Below are positions 56,771 to 64,000 of a stretch of DNA of 64,000 nt, piece by piece (positions within the stretch are counted from its first letter, which is position 1; each line of letters starts with the position of its first letter). The position numbers and the translations under genes were made by a program. The notes beneath the pieces were generated by a model that was given only the letters and a program-made list of their open reading frames with translations, did not search any database and was not told the DNA's origin. Source of the DNA: Aphelenchoides besseyi (lineage: Eukaryota > Nematoda > Chromadorea > Rhabditida > Aphelenchoididae); the NCBI GenBank assembly GCA_024699855.1, contig JAMPIQ010000003.1, forward strand, positions 8,308,001 to 8,372,000, given 5' to 3'.

Positions 56771-57952
56771 ATGAGCTTATCGACAAGCAGTTCACTTTGT
56801 TTGAATGCCGAACAAATGCACACGGGCAGCGTGGTGGAAACTGTTCAATGGTTGGAGATTCTGATGGATGTCATCTCATTGACGTCGATGACCGTTCTGA
56901 TTCGACGTAAATTCTTTCGCAAAACTGCCTCTATAGTCAATCGAAACATGAAAGTAATCGGAGCTTTTGGCATTTTTTTCTACTACACGGCCATTTTGTT
57001 TTCGATAGCATTGCACGTTTACTTCAAGATTCTACGATATACAGCTCGAAACTCTTGTGATTTTGTTTGGTCGCCTCTACTGTGTATCTTTTTTCGTCTC
57101 CCCGTATTCTACGCCTTCGTTGGATTCTCGGTTTTCCATTTGGTTCTTTTCATCGAACGAGCGACATCCACTTTTGGTCGTGGATGTATGATCGAGACAC
57201 GTTGTGGAGTTGTGCTGATTAATATCACGGTAAAAAGAATATTCGTACTCATTACAAATTGAACTTCAGAGTCTACTTCCTGTACTTATTACACTCATTC
57301 CGCTGTCGACGGATGACTTTCACAATTCTCGATCTTATTGTTATTCGAATAGTGGGATGTCACCAATCTATGTGGTTGCTTGCATGTCAGTGAAAGCAGT
57401 TTCGGATATTTTCGTGGCCATCGGAGATGTTGTAATTTACATTTGCAATCGAAGAAGTTTGTTGAAGTATGTTAACATCAACTCGACACTCTAACTCTTG
57501 TATTCTTTATAGCAAACATTCGTCAGTGTACACTTTGGACAATTCGTTTAGATTACGTGAGACTCAGTTATCAATGGTAAGTCCACACTTTCAACCCGTT
57601 TATTGGATTTAACGTGAAAATTCCATTTTTAACTCGATTGATATTTCAGAACATAATATTTCCGTTTGCAACGATTCACGCATCAGTTTTCATGTTGTAC
57701 GTCATCAGTGTGATTGCATCGAACTTCTACAGCGTGTTGAGCTCGTTGGACAAAACAAGTGCCCTACTGCAGATCGTCAGTATTGTAAGGGACAACCATT
57801 TAACAAATTTAATCGAATCTTTTCAGACAAAATCAGTTTATTTGGCCGGAGTTCCAACGTTGGTTCTTCTGTTTGTTCGCAACAAAGATGATGACAACTG
57901 GGTGGATGCCCATAAACGAACAACCATTCACCAGTACAACTATAATTGGTGA
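56771..57952 (+). CDS. Sra/Srab-type serpentine chemoreceptor
   Basis: Seven-helix receptor of the nematode Sra superfamily (Sra/Srab/Srb group). The start at 56771 (MSLSTSSSLCLNAEQMHTGS) gives an extracellular N-terminus, then helix 1 VQWLEILMDVISLTSMTVLI, helix 2 GAFGIFFYYTAILFSIALHV, helix 3 FYAFVGFSVFHLVLFIERAT (the FxGxSxxHxxLxIERxxxT motif of this superfamily), helix 4 LLPVLITLIPLS, helix 5 SPIYVVACMSVKAVSDIFVA, SFRLRETQLSM (basic loop before helix 6), helix 6 IIFPFATIHASVFMLYVI, helix 7 SVYLAGVPTLVLLFVRNK, and the tail QYNYNW. Six exons with introns at about 57230-57269, 57465-57512, 57578-57650 and 57785-57826. Confidence 0.75.
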
Positions 57953-58283
57953 TGAAAATAAACTCAAGTTCTCTTATTCAAACCTTTTGGTGTTTGAGTT
58001 CAAATTGTCGATTGTTTTTCCTTATGATCAATTAACAAGACGGAATTTTTTTGGATTCGAAAAGTGAATTACTTTTACGATTTAAATTATGTCATAGGAA
58101 ACTGACGTTTAAAATGACTTTTCACCGAGCAACATAACGACATTTATGGACACGTATGTCTATGGCAATACGCTAAAGAATCTATCACCGTACATGTCTT
58201 ATCAGAATAAGAAAACAGTTGCGTTGTGATTAAAAAGAATACTTTTATGAATTATTGGAAAAAATCAGAGGCAAAAAAAAGAA
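57953..58283. other. Spacer before tRNA-Phe
   Basis: 331 bp. AATAAA at about 57957 directly after the chemoreceptor stop is the likely poly(A) signal. Nothing else seen. Confidence 0.5.
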
Positions 58284-58356
58284 TGCCGAAAGCCGGGATC
58301 GAACCAGCGACCTTAAGATCTTCAGTCTCACGCTCTCCCAACTGAGCTATTTCGGC
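58284..58356 (-). tRNA. tRNA-Phe(GAA)
   Basis: On the minus strand: acceptor GCCGAAA/TTTCGGC, D arm GCTC AGTTGGGA GAGC, anticodon stem AGACT/GATCT-type with loop containing GAA, variable AAGGTC, T arm GCTGG TTCGATC CCGGC (one G-U), discriminator A at 58284. Both internal promoter boxes are intact and a T-rich run follows on the minus strand. Confidence 0.94.
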
Positions 58357-58886
58357 GACACTGCTGATGACGAACAAACGATAAGTATGGTTGAACAGTC
58401 GAAGCTTAACATTGCAATTGCCAACGTTTCATGAGAACATGAACATTGTGTAGATGCTATCACATTAATTGTTGAAATCTGAAAACACTTTATGACAAAA
58501 AGATAACCGTCGTAGGCTACTGTGGTTAGTATAGTTGTTGGTCAGTACAATTTGAGATGTTTCCGTCGATTTCAAGTGTTCGAGTTCAAAACGCGTTACT
58601 GACATGCTCCTTTTAAGAGATTAGTAGGGATTGGAAACAAGCAATTCTTCTAAAAACCGTTGCTGATACTAAATTAGTGGTCCCAAAGTTGTCCATCTGA
58701 TGAAATGCTGAAATTCATGAACACTCAATGGTTGCGGATTTGCATTCATTATATGCAGTCGAGTTTGCTAACAACGAGTTTGCTTTACGTGCATAGTCGA
58801 CCTTCCAACTGGTTCGCGGTTTGTATTAACCTCACATTTCTATCGATTTCTTATTAATTGTACGTACGTTTAGTGAACGAACTCAA
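58357..58886. other. Upstream region of the SLC17 gene
   Basis: 530 AT-rich bases; no gene seen. Confidence 0.5.
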
Positions 58887-61800
58887 ATGTCATCCATGAA
58901 TCCAAACTCTGTAATAACACTCGACATCAGTCGCGCAAGTCGAGTGTCTGTTGCTTCGGCTCAAAAGGCAATCCAACAGCCGGGCGTTAAAAGTAAAGGT
59001 GTCATCTTTGCGAATCGAACTCGATATTTGATCTTAACGCTTTCGATCGTTTGTTTGACGTTGGTGATGGCCAATTCGTTAAGTTTCAATTTCACTGTAA
59101 TTTGCATGGTGAAAGACGCAGATAACACAACAGATCATGGAAATCGAGAGCCATCTAATAATGGTACAATTTTTGAACAATTGTCTTATTCGTTCTTTCA
59201 GAAAGTAATACCATTGCACTCTATGACGACAATGAAAAGGGACTATTGTTTTCAAGTGTTGCGATTGGCACAATGTTAGGCTCCATACCAATCACGTATT
59301 TTAATTCTCGTTTTGGTCTTCGGTTTGTTTGAAATACACTCATCCAAATTAGTATAAATACCCCCTCTGTTTGTGAAGAAACTTTGCGGGTATTTGTTCG
59401 ATTCCTCTCAAATTTGGTGTGCATGCTTATTAGACATTACAACGCAATTGCTAAAAATTTGGGACGATTTGGACAACTTTAAAAGAAGTTACAGCTAATC
59501 AAAGATTTTCGACTTCCAAATTAGTATAAATACCCTTGAGTCTATTGCAGATATTATTGAGTGAGTGCGTAGAGAACATATATTTAGTATTCGGTAACAT
59601 TACCGTTACGGTTGATTACTTGGAACACGCGATTTGGCATCGAACGGGCGAGATTCTGCAGAGTTGCTTCAGAAGTTTTGGTCCATATCGATAAAATTGC
59701 TTTCTTGAGGTCTTCAACTGATTGAAATTGACGGTTATTCGCGTATATCCTACGGACCAAATGCGATCAAAGATTCTCCATCGGATTTAGGTCTGGCGAA
59801 CAAGACGGCCATTCCAAAAGGTCGATTTCATGGTTGGAAAGCCATTGTCGCGTTTCCCGGCTCGCATGACAAGATGCGTTGTCCTGTTGAAAAGTGAAAT
59901 TTCGACGACTCCGACGGCGAAAAAACGGTAACAGATTCTCGTTGAGTACGCCAATGTATTCGCGGCTATTCATTCTTGAAGAAGTGAACGCAATGGCAAC
60001 TTTCTCGTCAGCGCAAAACGATGCCCAGACCTGAAAAAAAGGGATAAATGAGAATGCAAACTTTTCTTACCATAACCGATCCTCCGCCGAAGTTGCGTCT
60101 TGAGAATGTTAAGGGCTCTTTTCTGAGATCGTGCCAGTACGAATTCAATCCATCGAGACCATCCAAGTTGAACTTTTTCTCATCAGAAAAAACTACCTGA
60201 AATCGAACGGAGATCAAAGGGAAGAAACCGGTTATTTTACCTGTTCCCAATTGCGTGCCATGTTCTCTCGTGCAAAGGATAATCGCGCAGTCTTGTGTGT
60301 GTCTTTTAAGTTCGGTATCTTAGCCATTCGAGCACGTACAATGTGTGGATTACGGTGAATTGCCAAGCGAACAGTCTCGTTCGATACATCAAGGTCCAGT
60401 TCCCGTCTGATTTTGGCTGCCGAGATGTTTGAATTGGATGCCAATCGTCCGATCCTTCTTTCTTCTCTTGTTTGTCAGCTTCTTTGAAGCACCGGTTCGT
60501 TTTCGTTGCCCGTAACCGTTCAATTTGGAAAGGTACATCTGAACTCCACTTTTTGATCGACGAATCTTCTTTGCTATCCATGCGTATGAATGGCCATCTT
60601 CACGATAGGCATCAATTCGGGCCTTCTCGGCGACTGTAAGGTTTTTTCCACGAGGCATTGAAAAAGAAGGAAGATACAGCACGAGTATTTATACTAATTT
60701 GGAAGTCGAAAATCTTAGTTCGAACAAAATCGCCATTTTTTGCCCGATTTACACGCTTGTTTTTTCTTTATTGATTGCTTATACCACCAGCTAACTGCAC
60801 ACCAAATTTGAGAGGAATCGAACAAATACCCGCAAAGTTTCTTCACAAACAGAGGGGGTATTTATACTAATTTGGATGAGTGTACTCGCTGAATTCACAG
60901 GATAATTTGAAGGAAAACACTAACTATTTACGGAATGACATCTGCGATTTCCACTTTCCTGTTTCCGATTGCCGTTCCATACGGTTTTAGTTATGTTTTT
61001 GTGTTGAGAATGATTCAAGGTCTTTCCGTGGCTTCCAGCTATCCAGCAATGGGTATTATTGCAACCGAATGGGCACCTTTTAAAAGAACCGGGACATTCA
61101 TCGCGTATCTGAGCACACATCTTCAGTTATCTGTCGTTATTCTCATGCCATTGGGTGGAGAACTCTGTGAATCTTCCTATGGATGGCCGACGCTTTATTA
61201 TCTGCTTGCTGGAACGACACTGGTCTTCTTCACCATGTTCTTCTGTTTCTATCGAGATTCTCCAGCTATTCATCGGTAAATTTGTTGAAAGAACGATTTC
61301 TAAACAGATCATGATTAGGAACGTTAGTCATCGAGAATTGACCCTATTACAAGAAGGCAAGGTTGTTCGTGTGTTAGACAGAACTGAACAACCCAAAGTG
61401 CCGTATCGCGCGATCTTCACCGATACAGCAGTTTTGGGTATTGTTGCCAGTTGTATTGGAGGATCACTTGGTTTTCAATTGTTCTTTCAATATGGTCCCA
61501 TCTATCTAAATAAGGTCAGAGAATTACCACAATAATAAGCATGTTTATCGTGCGTTTAGATTCTTAAATTCAACGTACAATCAACGGGATTCGCAGCTGC
61601 TTTGCCCGCTTTTCTGGCAATGTTACTCAAATTCGTTGTTGGTCCATTGTCCGATATCGTTCCGTATCTTGACGATCGATGGCGTGTGATTTTGTTCGCT
61701 TCTATTTCACAGTTTTCAATGGCCACCTGTTTTTTGGTGTTGGCGTTTTTGCCGGCTAATTCGCAGTTCTTGAGCTCCTTCTTCTACACTCTTTGGTATC

Positions 61801-62371
61801 AATTCAATGTCTATTGTATTTGATTATGTCGTTTTAGCATAATGTCAAGTGCTCTAAATGCCATCGGAGTTCAAAAAGGAATGCAATTGGTTGGCAAAAT
61901 GGCTTTTGGTTTAATCTTCTTGCTTTAAGATCTCCGGACGCTTTTCCTACCTACTTTTTGGCGTCAATCAGTTTGCAGTTGGAAACCGTGTAAAACAACC
62001 ATATATATCGTCTTTCAGGTTAGTTTGATGATCTTACTGTTGCCCGTCGTAGTTCAATTGTTTGCTCCGAATAACACTAGAGAAGAAGTCGTTTAGTCTC
62101 TTGAACTAAACTAACCGAGTTATTCCAGTGGACGCGATTGCTTGTATTCACCGCAATTTTGGTTTTTATCACAACGATGATGTTCAATCTGACCGCAGAA
62201 GGAACTCCGAGAGCTTGGGCCCGCGAGATACCCATTCAAACGGTTACAGATGTGCAAACTTTGTCCCAACAACGACAACAAGCTCCACAACCCATCTTTC
62301 GACCCTGCAGTATCGATGACGGTAGATTCGAGTTTCTTGATCGAAGTCGAACGAACTTCACGAAACAATGA
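58887..62371 (+). CDS. SLC17-type anion/Na-phosphate transporter
   Basis: Twelve-helix organic-anion or phosphate transporter of the SLC17 (sialin/VGLUT/NaPi-I) branch of the major facilitator superfamily. The start at 58887. Cytosolic N-terminus, helix 1 LILTLSIVCLTLVMANSLSF, a glycosylatable loop, EKGLLFSSVAIGTMLGSIPI, FGLRKTLTIYGMTSAISTF (across the big intron), LRMIQGLSVASSYPAMGIIA, EWAPFKRTGTF, YGWPTLYYLLAGTTLVFFTM, VPYRAIFTDTAVLGIVASC, FKFNVQSTGFAAALP-type segment, FVVGPLSDIV, SSALNAIGVQKGMQL joined to ISGRFSYLLFGVNQF, and NNTREEWTRLLVFTAILVFI with GTPRAWA. A long tail ends TNFTKQ. The intron 59323-60912 contains the transposon; without it and one TA it would be 42 nt. The gene appears otherwise intact. 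Confidence 0.87.
59337..59423. repeat. Transposon TIR, left
   Basis: 87-bp terminal inverted repeat beginning CACTCATCCAAATTAG and ending GGTGTGCA; matches the other end base for base by eye. Confidence 0.9.
59584..60658 (-). pseudogene. Tc1-type transposase, defective, with two introns
   Basis: Starts at 60658 (MPRGKNLTVAEKARIDAYRE), a paired-type HTH DNA-binding start. The frame shifts by one base near 60465-60475 (between KKLTNKR and RRIGRLASNSN). Two short introns with host-like ends follow at 60197-60240 (44 nt) and 60031-60070 (40 nt). The catalytic triad can be traced: Asp in VVFSDEKKF, Asp in FQQDNASCHAS, Glu in SPDLNPMENL; 34 residues separate the last two (DD34E, Tc1 type). The codon after MENL is TGA (59767-59769) where Trp is usual; the frame then continues SHLVRRIYANNRQF to a natural stop at 59584-59586. 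Frameshift plus nonsense codon mean this copy cannot make full transposase, though its ends look mobile. Confidence 0.9.
60796..60882. repeat. Transposon TIR, right
   Basis: Reverse complement of the left repeat; ends GGATGAGTG next to the TA target duplication. Confidence 0.9.
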
Positions 62372-62811
62372 TTTCACGAAAACGGTCAATAAACTATAAC
62401 CTTTGACAAGTTCTCCATTGGGTTCTCGCAACGAAGGACCTTCAAAATGTTCGCTATAAAATGTGGCGCCTAAAAATTGCGGCAGTCGCTTCGAGCTGAC
62501 GGTCGTTGAAGTTTTCAGCGGGTTTCTAGAAATTTCCGTTCGTCGACAAACAATTTCTTTTACTGCACAGTCATCGTCGAGGTGCCTTTCAATTGGTTGG
62601 CCGCTCGTTCACTTTCGAATGAGTTTCACGATACCCTCCGAGCATCTGACGTTTGTTATCTCGCTAATAGGTTACATCATCTCTTTCGCTTGTTTTCAAG
62701 CGAGGCGCCAAATGGCAGAGTGATTCAACGCGTTCATTCGCATGTTTTGATTTCGCCAAAACCAACGCGGCGCTTGTTTTCGCTCTTCCGTCTCCTACTC
62801 AGTTTATTTTC
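62372..62811. other. Spacer between two plus-strand genes
   Basis: 440 bp. AATAAA near 62388 suits the SLC17 transcript. TATAAAA at about 62455 may be unrelated to the next start. Confidence 0.45.
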
Positions 62812-64000
62812 ATGTTGAAATACGCTACCGGAACGACAATGCTGAAGTCGGAAGTGAACATCGAAACCGTTGATATTGTTGAGTCGAACGAGTTTCCATC
62901 TGTGGATGCTCAGCCATCAGAATTGACAATGTCGATGACGGTAAACGAAATGAACTTTGAACTCTGAACAATTTCCGAGTTTTTAGGCCCAAACCTCCAG
63001 CGCAGATGTTTTGAACGATAGTCGGGTGGCTGCCGAAGAACTGATTCAGTCGGTCAATGAGCAGGGCCAATTGACCGAAGAACAATTTCATGAGCTGAAG
63101 TTGAAAGCCCAAGACATCTACAAACATTCTCTCGAGTGCGATGTGAACAGTCCGGAAATCGAAGAGTTTATTCGTAAAATCCAAGACCTCAAGTACACCG
63201 CCGATGCGACTCAGATCGCACGTTCCATGAGCGAAACAGTCGTCAAATTTCACGCCGAGATGTCGAACATCGCCGCTCAACGAGCCGAAGAAGATCGTGA
63301 ACGGTCAGTTGAAATTTTGTTTGTGAATTTCGGTTGTTTGTTGTTTCAGTATCTCCAAAATGATCGACATTATCAGCGCCGAAGACAACGGTGGTCATGC
63401 GCCGCCAGGTTCCCCAATCGAACCGGTCGAGGAGCTGGTCGAAAAGTTCGAGCATCAAGTCGAAGAGGAGAAGAAGGAAGCCGAAGCGTGTGAAGTGTGT
63501 CAACACGATCATTCGAACATTCAACATGTCAAAGATCCCGAAGAGAACGAGGAACTACTGGAAGTCAAAACAGCTGAACCAGCAAGCGAAACGTCGGACG
63601 TGAGAACGGCCGAATTGCAGTTGTTAAACAAAGACAACGACTTGCCGATTATTCCGCTTTCGTCTCCGATCTACAAGTCGTAAGTTTGATTCGTTCAAAT
63701 CGATTGCAATTTCGGTTTTGTAGGACAATCGAATCAAAATCGTTGTGTCATGATAGCTCCAAGTCCATGACTTTGGATTCAACTGCTAATACGGAGAAGA
63801 AAAAGAAGAAAAGTGGTCTGCGTCGTGCGATCGCCGTTGTGCGTCGAGGTTCGCAACGTTTGAAAGATCGAATTCTGGGACATCATCACAAAGAGAAAGC
63901 CGAGGTTTCGACTACGGAGACTCAGACCGCCGTTCTCAATGACGATTCTCAAACCAACATTCCGACTTCGCCAGTGGCTTCGAGCTCCGCCATTCGACCC
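62812..64000 (+). CDS. Unknown helical/low-complexity protein, 5' part
   Basis: Starts at 62812 (MLKYATGTTMLKSEVNIETV) and is cut by the window end. Exons join as SMT to AQTSSADVLNDSRVAAEELI, RER to SKMIDIISAEDNGG (intron about 63304-63350), and IYKS to TIESKSLCHDSSSKS (intron about 63680-63722). The helical N-terminal part contains LTEEQFHELKLKAQDIYKHS and IEEFIRKIQDLKYTADATQ. An acidic Glu-rich stretch with VEELVEKFEHQVEEEKKEAE follows, then a strongly basic patch EKKKKKSGLRRAIAVVRRGS that could bind membranes or nucleic acid. No family is recognised. Confidence 0.6.

Larger units (their letters stand above)
59337..60882 (-). mobile_element. Tc1-type DNA transposon
   Basis: 1,546 bp flanked by TA target duplications (59335-59336 and 60883-60884). 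Terminal inverted repeats of 87 bp (59337-59423 and 60796-60882) look identical. A second inverted pair lies further in, carrying the same core TCCAAATTAGTATAAATAC (about 59514-59533 and 60686-60706), giving an IR/DR layout like that of Tc1-like elements with two transposase-binding sites per end. It sits entirely inside a host intron and is oriented opposite to the SLC17 gene. Confidence 0.95.

Noticed and set aside
1..64000. CRISPR array, bacterial operon or prophage-like region
   Set aside because: Pervasive spliceosomal introns and nematode gene families mark the whole window as eukaryotic; no regularly spaced repeat array was seen.

Overview
The window looks like a nematode nuclear genome. 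It carries several gene families that are nematode-specific or typical of nematodes: an MSP-domain small sperm-type protein, an Srg-type and an Sra/Srab-type serpentine chemoreceptor, a transthyretin-like secreted protein, an astacin with a C-terminal ShKT domain, an AIN-type GW182 protein without an RRM, and a CHK/DUF1679-type kinase-like gene. Introns are mostly 37-60 nt with GT...TTTCAG boundaries. Gene models below were spliced by eye from frame continuity and GT/AG signals, so exon edges are approximate unless a number is given.

0-16 kb: a minus-strand CHK kinase-like gene with one clear GC-AG intron; a 5S rRNA-like gene (minus) in the following gene-poor stretch; ALG11 mannosyltransferase (+); an unknown basic protein (-) that is head-to-head with an RMD/FAM82-type TPR gene (+); a pepsin-family protease (-) with one defective splice acceptor; an aldo-keto reductase (+); and an astacin protease (+) with a long Pro/Gln-rich propeptide.

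16-30 kb: a four-helix membrane protein (-), a transthyretin-like gene (+), a frame-disrupted gene (-) with a possible TOPRIM/topoisomerase-like segment, a 307-bp fold-back repeat, an LHFPL tetraspan gene (+), and the GW182/AIN gene (-), which has a 1.7-kb intron.

30-41 kb: two tRNA-Val(CAC)-type genes lie just outside a 1,127-bp direct duplication whose copies are 8,182 bp apart and differ at only about three positions. Each copy holds a complete 75-residue gene. The right copy also holds the 3' end of a basic secretory protease (BSP, a plant/bacterial-type metalloprotease family), and the left copy carries its orphan tail. Between the copies are an MSP-type gene, a Ser-rich protein, a Leu/Gly-rich secreted protein behind a clear TATA box, and a possible SH2-like protein.

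41-64 kb: a basic coiled-coil-type protein, a UPF0651-type protein, a secreted protein with two related units, an UNC-93/MFSD11-like transporter, small membrane proteins, an inverted duplication with a tRNA-like sequence, a degenerate pepsin-like gene with an in-frame stop, two chemoreceptors, tRNA-Phe, an SLC17 transporter whose 42-nt intron was hit by a Tc1-type transposon, and the 5' part of an acidic/basic unknown protein that runs off the end. The genes do not form one pathway. The notable themes are secreted proteases and pseudoproteases, recent duplication, and mobile-element insertion.
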